Shown here piece by piece: positions 28,154 through 37,483 of a stretch of DNA of 64,000 nt (its first letter is position 1; each line of letters starts with the position of its first letter). A program made the position numbers and the translations under genes. This stretch comes from Nitrososphaerota archaeon (lineage in GTDB: Archaea; Thermoproteota; Nitrososphaeria; Nitrososphaerales; Nitrosopumilaceae): positions 1 through 64,000 of the forward strand of contig JAJPKL010000038.1 of assembly GCA_021323705.1 (NCBI GenBank), in the 5' to 3' direction. The notes beneath the pieces were generated by a model. It had not been told where the DNA came from, searched no databases, and saw only the letters and a list, made by a program, of their open reading frames with translations.

Positions 28154-28759
28154 TCACTTGATCAACAAAACTGGCGCTGTAGCTTTTTGGGATACCCCGA
28201 TTGATACGCTACCCAGCATCAACCTGTTATCGCCTTTTCCACGCGTTCCCATTATGATGAGATCAACCTTATTTGAATTGGCAAAGGCAACCAGAGAATC
28301 TGACACAGCGGATGAAACAATTATCTCTGTTTTGAGTGGGATCGCAAATTTCTTTGAAACCGTGCGCATCTTATCAAAATTTTTCTCCATTGCGGCAAGT
28401 TTTTCCTTATCTACAATTTTCTTGCTTGGTTCTTGAATATCAAGAAACGAACTTTCAAAAAATGAGCTAGACATCACGGTACCAACCGTGATCGAAGAGC
28501 CGTATTTGCTTGCCAGATCAAGAGCAAATTCAAAGGCGCGGTTAGAAAATGCAGAGCCGTCATATGGAACAAAGATGTGTTTGATTAACGAAATGTCAGC
28601 TTCTTTGCATATTAGATCAGAGCAAACAATTTGTTTTTGCTTGAATGTGATCGGAATCTCGTGAAGATGGCCGCAGGTGCCCTCTTTACACTCGTTTCGA
28701 GTTCGTTGAATCTTTATTGTATATCTAGACAATGCAGACCACTTTGTAGATCTGCTCAA
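28154..28759 (-). CDS. Universal stress protein (UspA) domain with Cys-containing N-terminal extension
   Basis: KHIFVPYDGSAFSNRAFEFALDLA...LIIMGTRGKGDNRLMLGSVSIGVSQKATAPVLLIK; extension has four Cys. Confidence 0.85.
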   Translation of the reverse strand: MSRSTKWSALSRYTIKIQRTRNECKEGTCGHLHEIPITFKQKQIVCSDLICKEADISLIKHIFVPYDGSAFSNRAFEFALDLASKYGSSITVGTVMSSSFFESSFLDIQEPSKKIVDKEKLAAMEKNFDKMRTVSKKFAIPLKTEIIVSSAVSDSLVAFANSNKVDLIIMGTRGKGDNRLMLGSVSIGVSQKATAPVLLIK

Positions 28760-28873
28760 TACGCCATAAACGTCAGTTTGTTTAAAAAATAAAACACTCT
28801 TCGTGCATCATGATCGGGCTTATCAAAAGACATGATGACTTCACTTTAATAGTCTATTTTTGATTCCTACAAC

Positions 28874-29653
28874 ATGCAGTTGCTTGTGGCGTACAGTTCA
28901 GATCCGGCCGGATATAACATGGCATCTTACATTGCGCAGGATATGGAAAAACATGATGATGTGCTCTACAAGGGAAAACGTTTTGATCTGGCTATGATCT
29001 CTACGCCAGCAATTTCTGCAGATTGGTTGGAAGAAAAATACAGTTATGATGGCTATGTGTTTTTGTCAAAGCATGCATCTGAAAGCGGTACGCTTGCACT
29101 CACATGCCATAGCACGGGAAACTTTTCGGACGCGCAGTTTGGAGGATTTTCACGTCAGGTTGCAATACCTCATCCTCATCTTCAAAAGTCATACATGAAA
29201 CATTTGTGGAGTAATCGAGATGACTATACAAAATTTGAAATTACTATTGAGGCGACCCATCACGGTCCAACTGCGCTCAACAAGCCAGCACTCTTCATTG
29301 AAATTGGCACCACGCAGAAAGAGTGGAGTGATAAGGAACTGTGTGAAAGCATAGCCAAGATAGTGGTAGGCGAATTTAATCATGAGCCAGAAAGACACAA
29401 AGTCGCAGTATGTTTTGGTGGGACGCATTATCCTGAAAAGTTCAACAAAGAACTAATCGAGGGAGAGTTTGCATTGGGCACCGTTATGCCCAAGCACGCA
29501 TTAGATAATTTGGATGAAACATTATTTTCGCATATATTGGATAGAAACAAGGAGGCCAAGTACGCACTAGTAGATTGGCGAGGTCTTGGGCAAAACAAAA
29601 AAAAGATAGTTAGCCTTGTACAAAATACAGATCTTGAGATGGTAAAAGTTTGA
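28874..29653 (+). CDS. dtdA: D-aminoacyl-tRNA deacylase (archaeal DtdA/GEK1 type)
   Basis: ATHHGPTALNKPALFIEIGTTQKEW, CFGGTHYPEKF. Confidence 0.88.
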   Translation: MQLLVAYSSDPAGYNMASYIAQDMEKHDDVLYKGKRFDLAMISTPAISADWLEEKYSYDGYVFLSKHASESGTLALTCHSTGNFSDAQFGGFSRQVAIPHPHLQKSYMKHLWSNRDDYTKFEITIEATHHGPTALNKPALFIEIGTTQKEWSDKELCESIAKIVVGEFNHEPERHKVAVCFGGTHYPEKFNKELIEGEFALGTVMPKHALDNLDETLFSHILDRNKEAKYALVDWRGLGQNKKKIVSLVQNTDLEMVKV

Positions 29654-29946
29654 AGCTAGAAGAAAAAGTTTACAAAAAACTATTGGAGGTTCCAAAAGGC
29701 CAAGTTACAACATATGGCGAACTTGCAAAGGCCGTTGGATTAAAAAATGGACAGAGAGCAATTGGGCGAATCATGAATAAGAACCCATATCCAGTAATAG
29801 TTCCGTGCCATCGAGTGATAATGTCAAGCGGTAAGGTGGGAGGCTATGCATGGGGCGAAAAAATCAAAACAAACATGCTAGTAAAAGAGGGAGTAAAAAT
29901 TAGGAACGGGAAAATTATAGACTCTAAAATAATTCACAGGTTTTGA
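29650..29946 (+). CDS. ogt: Methylated-DNA-protein cysteine methyltransferase (MGMT) domain protein
   Basis: VPKGQVTTYGELAKAVG...PYPVIVPCHRVIMSSGKVGGYAWG; PCHR active site; TTG start overlapping dtdA stop. Confidence 0.9.
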   Translation: MKLEEKVYKKLLEVPKGQVTTYGELAKAVGLKNGQRAIGRIMNKNPYPVIVPCHRVIMSSGKVGGYAWGEKIKTNMLVKEGVKIRNGKIIDSKIIHRF

Positions 29947-29948
29947 GT

Positions 29949-30398
29949 TTATTTCTTGGAGCGCACTTCTTCTATCAAGCTTCTCAGGTGTGCCAAGTTT
30001 CTTACCTGGTTTCCGCTTACCTGCTTGTATAGCTTCCAGTAAGACTCGTTTGTAATCTCTTTTCTTGCCTTGGAAACGCTTAGCTGATGGCGCATTGCTC
30101 TGATCCTTTTGACATAGACTTCTTTCTTGCCTATTCTGGCCCCTTTTCTGCCCTTCTTTGATCCTTGTTTTGTACTGCGCTTTTTGTGTTGGCTCTTTTT
30201 GAAGTATGCTCTTCCTCTCGATGTGCCTTTGATTGGTTTGATTTCAATTACATTTGCAGTGATCAGACTTCGTATGTTATCACGCGTGATGGCGTCAGTA
30301 ACATCATCTAGATAATTTGGATCAAACTTTATCCTGTCTACTCCGACTCCCAGAATTCTGGAGACGAGTTGTCTTTTGGTCTTAAGATTTACTACCAC
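29949..30398 (-). CDS. rpl19e: Ribosomal protein L19e
   Basis: NLKTKRQLVSRILGVGVDRIKFDP...KKGRKGARIGKKEVYVKRIRAMR. Confidence 0.94.
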   Translation of the reverse strand: MVVNLKTKRQLVSRILGVGVDRIKFDPNYLDDVTDAITRDNIRSLITANVIEIKPIKGTSRGRAYFKKSQHKKRSTKQGSKKGRKGARIGKKEVYVKRIRAMRHQLSVSKARKEITNESYWKLYKQVSGNQVRNLAHLRSLIEEVRSKK

Positions 30399-30783
30399 TT
30401 GTAGACACTCTCGCGTTGAAAACTTTGAAGTTCTTCTCTTTTGCCTTGGCTATCATCTCAAGTCTTTTCTTTTTCCCAACACCGTGACCAAATCTGATCC
30501 CGTCGGTTTTTGGGTTGAGTTTTTCTAAATCTTTCAAATTGTAAACTAGATTATCTGTATAGCCTGATGGGTGGAGTCCTCTTGCAATCTTTGGACCGCC
30601 ATGGCCTATTTTTACAAGTGATGGCCAGCCCTTCTTCTGTTTTCTCTGGTGGTTGTCAATGCCTTTAGGTTTCCTCCACGCTGCAGAAAGCCTAGCATAT
30701 CTCCAACTTTCTTGTCTGATAAAGCTAGGTTTGTTCTGTAATACTTTTTTCCTAAGTTCCAGAGCTTCTTTGTTGATCGGCAT
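30382..30783 (-). CDS. rpl32e: Ribosomal protein L32e
   Basis: KPSFIRQESWRYARLSAAWRKPKGIDNHQRKQKKGWPSLVKIGHGGPKIARGLHPSG. Confidence 0.94.
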   Translation of the reverse strand: MPINKEALELRKKVLQNKPSFIRQESWRYARLSAAWRKPKGIDNHQRKQKKGWPSLVKIGHGGPKIARGLHPSGYTDNLVYNLKDLEKLNPKTDGIRFGHGVGKKKRLEMIAKAKEKNFKVFNARVSTSGSKS

Positions 30784-30883
30784 GTAGAGGTCTTTGCCTA
30801 AATTTTACAATAAATACGTTTCTTGGTATGCCATGAATGATCCGAAGAGATAATAAGGAAATTGCGACGAAACGGTTTATCTG

Positions 30884-32488
30884 ATGATTGAGGATTTGGA
30901 GCCAACCAGTACTCGTCTACTTGTATCTCAATTAGAACAAATTGGTATCAAGCCAGGAAAGGTACAGAGAAACTCACAAGTTCAGGATCTGGTGAACCTC
31001 ATAGTTGAAAAAAACGAGGGCACCATGACCGCAAATAAGGCAATAGCTGTCAAAACCGGCAAATATACCGGAAGATCTCCTGATGACAGATTTATCGTTG
31101 ATGATGAACAGACTCACAATACCGTAGACTGGGGAAAGATAAACCACCCCTTTCCAAATGATAAATTTGACAATCTGTTTGAAAAGATGAAAAAGCACAT
31201 AGAAAATAAGGAAATTTTTGTTTTTGATGGATTTGTAGGCGCAGACAAAGAACACAGATTGCCAATTAGAATCATCACTGATCATGCATGGCAGAATCTC
31301 TTTGTCAGACAATTATTCATAAGACCAACCCACGAAGAGCTAGAATCACACAAACCAGAATACACGCTTCTTTCAATAAATGATTTCAAAGCTGTTCCTG
31401 AGATTGATGGAACCAGAACAGATGTCTTCATCATACTAAATTACACAAAAAAAATCGTTTTGATTGGGGGCACTTCGTATGCTGGCGAAATAAAGAAAGC
31501 AATGTTTTCAGTTATGAACTACTCTCTTCCTCCAAAAGGAATTTTTCCAATGCACTGTTCTGCTAACATTGGAAAGAACGGGGAGACTGCATTATTTTTT
31601 GGACTCTCAGGTACTGGAAAAACAACGCTATCTGCAGATTCCAATAGGATGCTTATAGGGGATGATGAACACGGCTGGTCCGACAGGGGGGTATTCAATT
31701 TTGAAGGCGGATGTTATGCAAAGTGTATTAATCTCAACCAAGATGCTGAACCCCAAATCTGGGATGCGATAAGATTTGGTACTGTGTTGGAAAATGTTGT
31801 AATTGACAAGGAAACAATGCTGCCAAACTTCAACGATAGTAGTCTTACAGAAAATACTCGAGCTGCATACCCTCTTGACTACATTCCGGGCGCCATAGTT
31901 CCAAGCATGGGTGGTAACCCCAACGTCATCATCTTCCTAACTGCAGATGCGTTTGGTGTGATGCCTCCAATTGCAAAACTCACAAAAGAAGGTGCGATGT
32001 ACCACTTTATGTCTGGTTATACAAGCAAGCTTGCAGGAACAGAGCGGGGCATCACTGAACCCAAAGCGACATTTTCAGAATGTTTTGGCGCTCCATTCAT
32101 GTCAAGACATGCGTCTGTTTACGCAAAACTTCTTGGAGAAAAAATAACCAAACACAACACTACAGTATATCTTGTTAATACCGGATGGTCGGGAGGCCCG
32201 TATGGGATAGGAAAGAGAATGAACATAGGACACACCAGAAGAATGGTTACTGCCGCACTTACCGGAGAACTTGGCACTGTCAAGTACAGACATGATGACA
32301 TATTCAATCTAGATGTGCCTATCGAATGTAATGGCGTGCCTTCTGAAGTGTTGAATCCGCGCAATACTTGGTCTGAAAAGGACGCCTATGACAACTCTGC
32401 AAAGAAACTAGCTCAGATGTTTGTGGAAAACTTTAGGAAGTTTGGAAGCGTTTCAAAGGAAATTGTTGACGCAGGGCCAAAAATCTAA
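30884..32488 (+). CDS. pckA: Phosphoenolpyruvate carboxykinase (ATP)
   Basis: FFGLSGTGKTTLSAD, IGDDEHGWSDRGVFNFEGGCYAKCI. Confidence 0.96.
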   Translation: MIEDLEPTSTRLLVSQLEQIGIKPGKVQRNSQVQDLVNLIVEKNEGTMTANKAIAVKTGKYTGRSPDDRFIVDDEQTHNTVDWGKINHPFPNDKFDNLFEKMKKHIENKEIFVFDGFVGADKEHRLPIRIITDHAWQNLFVRQLFIRPTHEELESHKPEYTLLSINDFKAVPEIDGTRTDVFIILNYTKKIVLIGGTSYAGEIKKAMFSVMNYSLPPKGIFPMHCSANIGKNGETALFFGLSGTGKTTLSADSNRMLIGDDEHGWSDRGVFNFEGGCYAKCINLNQDAEPQIWDAIRFGTVLENVVIDKETMLPNFNDSSLTENTRAAYPLDYIPGAIVPSMGGNPNVIIFLTADAFGVMPPIAKLTKEGAMYHFMSGYTSKLAGTERGITEPKATFSECFGAPFMSRHASVYAKLLGEKITKHNTTVYLVNTGWSGGPYGIGKRMNIGHTRRMVTAALTGELGTVKYRHDDIFNLDVPIECNGVPSEVLNPRNTWSEKDAYDNSAKKLAQMFVENFRKFGSVSKEIVDAGPKI

Positions 32489-34527
32489 CTCTTTCCAAGT
32501 CTGCCACCTAGACCTACTGCAACAATTAGTACAATTATTCCGGAAATGATTGCCGCCTCTTTTGTCGGTATGCCAATATTTTGAAGATCTAGTATGTTTC
32601 TTTGGGAAACATTGTTGACAAGAATAGTCTGGTATGCCTCATCTGTCTTGTTTGTGCTTGATATCTGAGCCAAGACCCAATACTGGCCCTTCTCATAAAC
32701 AGGTAGAGATCTGGTTTCTTGTGGAGTGATTGAGGTACTAGTGGTCTGACCCGTGTCAGATTCTATGAGGGAAATTTTTGCGTATGACCATTTATCGGGA
32801 TAGTCAAGCAAAAAGTGAAGCGTCCCATTTCTTTGGTCAACTAGGAGGGTGCCTTTGGTTACATGAGTCACAACAGGTATGTGGTAGCTTGACTTGGTAT
32901 CGTTTAAAATGAGAAATCCGTCGTAGGTTCCTTCCTTTTTGGCATTGTCAGAAAGTTTCACATTCAAGGTGTCACCTGACTGGGAATAATCAAAATTTAG
33001 ACTAGAGTCGTTTGACGAAAAACTTGCCTTCAAGTGGGGTATGGCAGAGCCGTCGATTGTCTTCATATACAAAGTCTTTGTCTGAGAATTGTTGTCAAAA
33101 GAGAGGTTAAAGACCAAGCCGTGGGGAACTATGATCAAGTTAGATTCTAGTGCTCTTGTAATGTTTAATCGGCCGCTTCCAACAGCAGAGATTGGGAAAA
33201 GTTTACCGTATGCATCAGTAACTGGGTCGGTAGTTGTAACAAGCAACGACGTCACATCTTCGGGGGACAATCCTGGATGCTTTTGCAAAATAATTGCGGC
33301 GGCGCCTGCCACATGAGGAGCTGCAAAGCTTGTACCGCTTGTAACATTGTACTTTCCCCCAAGCGTTGTAGAATTGATAAAGACTCCGGGTGCGACAAGA
33401 TCTGGTTTTATGTAGAAGGGGGATACTGGTCCCTCGGAACTAAAAGGCGCAACAAAGTCTGGATGATAAAACACATTCAAACTTCCTACCGTGTCTGAGG
33501 TCAGAGCAGATCTGAGCGCCAAGCCGTCCTCCTTTGACATTGAGGTTACAGGTATTCTTGGGGAATATGCTGCAGTCTTGTTTGGCTCTACCAGTTCGCC
33601 AATGAATATGCCGGTATCGTTGTTGAATATGATAAGAGCCTTTGCGCCCAAATCAGCTGCATTTTTTTCCTTTTCAGCAAAGTAGACTTTTTGTCCCTTT
33701 ACATCACTTCCTCTCTCTTCTAAAAGTATGGAACCTTTGATCTCCAAGTTTTTCAGATCTTCAAGCCTTCCGTATCCGCCGTAGATTATCTTGCCTTGTA
33801 TTGTACCATGCAACGCTTGGGTTCCAACCATTGGAACTATCTGGTATTGTTTTTTGCCAACTTCAAAGGTTGCAGCAAGACTTGATGTGAGATTGTTGTA
33901 TGACGCACCAACAGTAATTGCGTTGATGTCTTTTCCTGGACTGCCAATTGTGTCATCCAGTGGGCCGTTATTTCCTGCAGCTACAACTACAACGATACCG
34001 TTCTTTACTGCTTTGTCGATTGCATCATCGATTTCATCGTTTGTTTTGTTTATTCCTAAGCTAATGTTGATGACGTTAACACCATCCTGCATTGCATGCT
34101 GGAGTGCTTTTACAATATAGTCTGATGAGACCGCTTCGCCTGTTGATGAAACCTTGTATGCAAGCAGCTTTGCCTTGGGGACAATTCCTGTAAAGTTTCC
34201 ATCGGCTGCAATGATTCCTGCAACTTCGGTACCGTGGCCATTAGTATCCAGAGGCTTTTCATTTGCATTGACGTAATCATATCCTCCAATTACTTTTCCA
34301 GAAGGACCATAGCCAAGAAGATCTGGATGGTTGTAGTCTATGCCGGTATCTATGACTCCAATCTTGATTCCCTGGCCGTCAAGACCATCTAATCTTGCTG
34401 CTTTGACTCCAACAAGCTCCATGCTTTTTTGAAGATTGTTTGAAATTTCCTGCTCACTTGACTTTGATACAAATAAAATTATACAAAAGACACAGAGGAA
34501 AGAAAAAATCAGTAACCGATTAACCAC
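32485..34527 (-). CDS. Subtilisin-like serine protease (S8) with PA-like insert and C-terminal TM
   Basis: GVIDTGIDYNHPDL, NGHGTEVAGIIAA, SGTSFAAPHVAGAAAIIL; signal peptide and C-terminal hydrophobic segment. Confidence 0.94.
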   Translation of the reverse strand: MVNRLLIFSFLCVFCIILFVSKSSEQEISNNLQKSMELVGVKAARLDGLDGQGIKIGVIDTGIDYNHPDLLGYGPSGKVIGGYDYVNANEKPLDTNGHGTEVAGIIAADGNFTGIVPKAKLLAYKVSSTGEAVSSDYIVKALQHAMQDGVNVINISLGINKTNDEIDDAIDKAVKNGIVVVVAAGNNGPLDDTIGSPGKDINAITVGASYNNLTSSLAATFEVGKKQYQIVPMVGTQALHGTIQGKIIYGGYGRLEDLKNLEIKGSILLEERGSDVKGQKVYFAEKEKNAADLGAKALIIFNNDTGIFIGELVEPNKTAAYSPRIPVTSMSKEDGLALRSALTSDTVGSLNVFYHPDFVAPFSSEGPVSPFYIKPDLVAPGVFINSTTLGGKYNVTSGTSFAAPHVAGAAAIILQKHPGLSPEDVTSLLVTTTDPVTDAYGKLFPISAVGSGRLNITRALESNLIIVPHGLVFNLSFDNNSQTKTLYMKTIDGSAIPHLKASFSSNDSSLNFDYSQSGDTLNVKLSDNAKKEGTYDGFLILNDTKSSYHIPVVTHVTKGTLLVDQRNGTLHFLLDYPDKWSYAKISLIESDTGQTTSTSITPQETRSLPVYEKGQYWVLAQISSTNKTDEAYQTILVNNVSQRNILDLQNIGIPTKEAAIISGIIVLIVAVGLGGRLGKS

Positions 34528-34600
34528 AAGTTATCTGCAGGTTGACTAGATAAAATGCATTTGCAAAACCATAAATTGCAAGAACTATGTTGAGACTTTT

Positions 34601-35218
34601 ATGGCAAAATACGAGCTTCCGAAATTACCGTACGCATACGATGCGTTGGAGCCACACATTGATGCCAAAACAATGGAAATACACCACTCTAAACATCATC
34701 AGGCCTATACTGATGGCTTGAACAAGGCTCTGGAAACTTTAAGCTCTGAACTGCAAAACATGGAGCTGACAAAGCTACTTGCAAGCATGGACAAAGTTCC
34801 AGAAAGCTCAAAGAGCGCAGTGAATTTTCATGGAGGAGGATACGACAACCACTCTCTGTTTTGGAGTAACATGAAACCAAATGGTGGCGGAAAACCAGGC
34901 GGAAAGTTGGCTGACGCAATCAATGCGGCATTTGGCAGCTTTGATAGCTTCAAAGATAAGTTCACAAAGGACACAATCGCAATCCAAGGAAGCGGTTGGG
35001 GATGGTTGGTGTACAATCCGCAAAGCAAGAAAACTGAATTCACTACAATGCCAAATCAGACAAGTCCTAGAACCAAGGGTTTGATACCGTTGTTGGGATT
35101 GGACGTTTGGGAACATGCATACTACCTCAAGTACCAAAATCGCAGAGCAGATTATGTTGGTGCGTGGTGGAATGTCATAAACTGGGATGAAGTAGACGCA
35201 AGACTATCAAAAGCATAA
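34601..35218 (+). CDS. sod: Superoxide dismutase (Fe/Mn)
   Basis: LPKLPYAYDALEPHIDAKTMEIHHSKHHQAYTDGLN; LGLDVWEHAYYLKYQNRRADY. Confidence 0.96.
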   Translation: MAKYELPKLPYAYDALEPHIDAKTMEIHHSKHHQAYTDGLNKALETLSSELQNMELTKLLASMDKVPESSKSAVNFHGGGYDNHSLFWSNMKPNGGGKPGGKLADAINAAFGSFDSFKDKFTKDTIAIQGSGWGWLVYNPQSKKTEFTTMPNQTSPRTKGLIPLLGLDVWEHAYYLKYQNRRADYVGAWWNVINWDEVDARLSKA

Positions 35219-35379
35219 ACCCTTTTTCTTTTTGTTTCTATTTTGCTGTTTGAGACACAAATTATTTGAAAATAAACCAAATCCACACATGAAAACAACA
35301 TTTCTAATGTCGGCCTTAAATTCAATTCATAGGAAAGTCTAGCAATTTGTAATAAAAATGAGTTTAAGCGTGTTTCAGC

Positions 35380-35520
35380 CTAAAATCTTTTTTCGCCACG
35401 ATGCTTTGGTAAGCAATCACGACAATATACTGGTCTTCCTTCTTTTGGTTGGAAAGGAACCTGTGTTTCTTTCTTGCAATCTGAGCAAGTAACAGGATAC
35501 ATTTGTCTGTCTGATGACAT
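35380..35520 (-). CDS. Small CxxC...CxxC zinc-ribbon protein (46 aa)
   Basis: MSSDRQMYPVTCSDCKKETQVPFQPKEGRPVYCRDCLPKHRGEKRF*; absent from ORF track. Confidence 0.75.
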   Translation of the reverse strand: MSSDRQMYPVTCSDCKKETQVPFQPKEGRPVYCRDCLPKHRGEKRF

Positions 35521-35620
35521 GATTTTTTATCTATGTTACTCAATAAGAACTATTGACACGGATTGATTTGACAAGGAGCGTATTTTTCAGAATGCATTTA
35601 TAGGCGGGTAAGAGAATTTT

Positions 35621-36049
35621 TTGCAAATGAGTGAAGAACAAGCTCAGGCATTGATGCAACAACTGCAAGCACTTGAGGGATATCTGGCAGATGTATTACA
35701 GCGAGAAGAGTCTGTAATGAGACTATTGCAGGAGGCATCAAGTGCTATTGAATCCATCAAGTCGATTGGAGGCGATGCTGCAAGTGAGACTCTAGTACCA
35801 GTCGGTATGGGAGCTTATGTAAAAGCAAAGATAGAGCCAAACCAAAAAGTGGTCGTGCATGTGGGTGCTGGCACCTCAATCGAGCAAGACAGAGATTCTG
35901 CAATTAATTATGTGGAGTCCAGAATAAAGGAATTGGAAATTGTACTACAACAGTTGGCAGCCCAGAGGCAAGAAGTATCTCTTAGACTTGAACAAGGACA
36001 GCAGGAAATGAACAAACTTATACAATCAAGCCGCGGTTCTACGCAGTAA
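35621..36049 (+). CDS. pfdA: Prefoldin alpha subunit
   Basis: Coiled coil - TLVPVGMGAYVKAKI - VHVGAGTSIEQD - coiled coil. Confidence 0.92.
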   Translation: MQMSEEQAQALMQQLQALEGYLADVLQREESVMRLLQEASSAIESIKSIGGDAASETLVPVGMGAYVKAKIEPNQKVVVHVGAGTSIEQDRDSAINYVESRIKELEIVLQQLAAQRQEVSLRLEQGQQEMNKLIQSSRGSTQ

Positions 36050-36061
36050 GGAAAATCTGTC

Positions 36062-37483
36062 ATGTTTGATAAACTACGAAATGCGTTTTCTTCAGCAGTA
36101 AAGAGCTTTGGAGAAAAAGAACTAAAGGAAAAGGATATTGACGAAGTTCTGTTTGAACTTGAGATAGCGCTGCTAGAATCCGATGTTGCAACTGAAGTAA
36201 TCGATATGATAAAATCTGATTTGAAAAAACAACTAATTGGAACAACCGTTCAAAAAGACAAGATAAATGAATTTGTCAAGCACAGCCTCAGGCAAAGTAT
36301 CTCAAACATGTTTGATGCTACCCCAAAAATTGATGTTTTGTCTAACATAAAAAATAAGAAGGAAAGGGGAGAGCCGTACATCATCTCATTTATGGGCATA
36401 AATGGAACAGGAAAAACTACAACCATTGCAAAGTTTGCTAATCTTTTGCGCGAAAACAAGCTCTCAGCAGTAATTGCAGCAGCAGATACCTACAGAGCAG
36501 GGGCAATCGAACAGATAAGTGAGCATGGAAAGAGGTTAAACGTCAAAGTCATTGCACAGAACTATGGGTCGGATCCGGCTGCTGTATCACGTGATGCTGT
36601 ATTGTATGCAAAATCCCACAAGGTAGATTGTGTATTGATAGATACTGCAGGAAGAATGCAGACAAGTAAGAACCTCATGGATCAGATATCAAAAATCAAC
36701 AAGGTTGTAAATCCAGATCTGAAATTATTTGTGGGTGATTCTTTGGCAGGAAATGATACGGTCAGCCAAGCAAGGGAATTTCACAATTATACTAAATTTG
36801 ATGGCGCAATTCTTACCAAAAGCGATGCAGATGCACGCGGAGGCGCTGCAATATCCATTGTAAAAATTACATCAACTCCCATCCTATATCTGGGAGTGGG
36901 CCAAGAATACAAGGACCTGAAGCCATTTGACAAAGACTCGTTTTTGGAATCGTTGTTTGGAGCACAGGAACCCCTGCCTGAGATACAAACGCAACAAAAC
37001 GAAAAACCTCCAAAACAAACCGAAGTAATCGATGTTAAAGAAAAAGTAAGCATGACAAAAGAACCTGCAGTTGAAATTAAAGTAGAACCAAAACCTGAAC
37101 CAAAGATAGAACCAAAACCTGAACCAAAGATAGAACCAAAACCTGAACCAAAGATAGAACCAAAAATCAAACAAGAGGTAAAACAAGAAGTAAAAGCTAA
37201 ACCCGTAGAAGAAATTCAGGGCGATGATCCGTTTGCCGGAATTACAACTAAGGACATTGAAAAATACTCAGATCTTTATGATGTACCACCTCCAGAAAGT
37301 GACGAAGAGGCAAGAAAACTAGCATCTAAGATAAAACAATGGATTGCTAACGGCAGGCCAAAACCAACAGAAGAAAAAGATGTTATTGAAGAGGAAACTG
37401 ACGAGGAAACTGAGGAGAAAGAAATGTCTGAAGACGAAAAGCCAAAAAAGAAACACTCAATGTTTGGATGGTTAAAGAAATGA
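36062..37483 (+). CDS. ftsY: Signal recognition particle receptor FtsY with repeat-bearing C-terminal extension
   Basis: FMGINGTGKTTTIAKFA, DTAGRMQTSKNLMDQ, TKSDADARGGAAISI; extension of about 170 aa after the GTPase domain. Confidence 0.95.
   Translation: MFDKLRNAFSSAVKSFGEKELKEKDIDEVLFELEIALLESDVATEVIDMIKSDLKKQLIGTTVQKDKINEFVKHSLRQSISNMFDATPKIDVLSNIKNKKERGEPYIISFMGINGTGKTTTIAKFANLLRENKLSAVIAAADTYRAGAIEQISEHGKRLNVKVIAQNYGSDPAAVSRDAVLYAKSHKVDCVLIDTAGRMQTSKNLMDQISKINKVVNPDLKLFVGDSLAGNDTVSQAREFHNYTKFDGAILTKSDADARGGAAISIVKITSTPILYLGVGQEYKDLKPFDKDSFLESLFGAQEPLPEIQTQQNEKPPKQTEVIDVKEKVSMTKEPAVEIKVEPKPEPKIEPKPEPKIEPKPEPKIEPKIKQEVKQEVKAKPVEEIQGDDPFAGITTKDIEKYSDLYDVPPPESDEEARKLASKIKQWIANGRPKPTEEKDVIEEETDEETEEKEMSEDEKPKKKHSMFGWLKK
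37085..37156 (+). repeat. Three perfect tandem copies of a 24-bp unit in ftsY
   Basis: (GAACCAAAACCTGAACCAAAGATA)x3 encoding (EPKPEPKI)x3, followed by partial GAACCAAAA. Confidence 0.95.

Noticed and set aside
37085-37156. Tandem 24-bp repeats considered as a CRISPR-like array
   Set aside because: Repeats are contiguous without spacers and are in frame in ftsY, encoding EPKPEPKI
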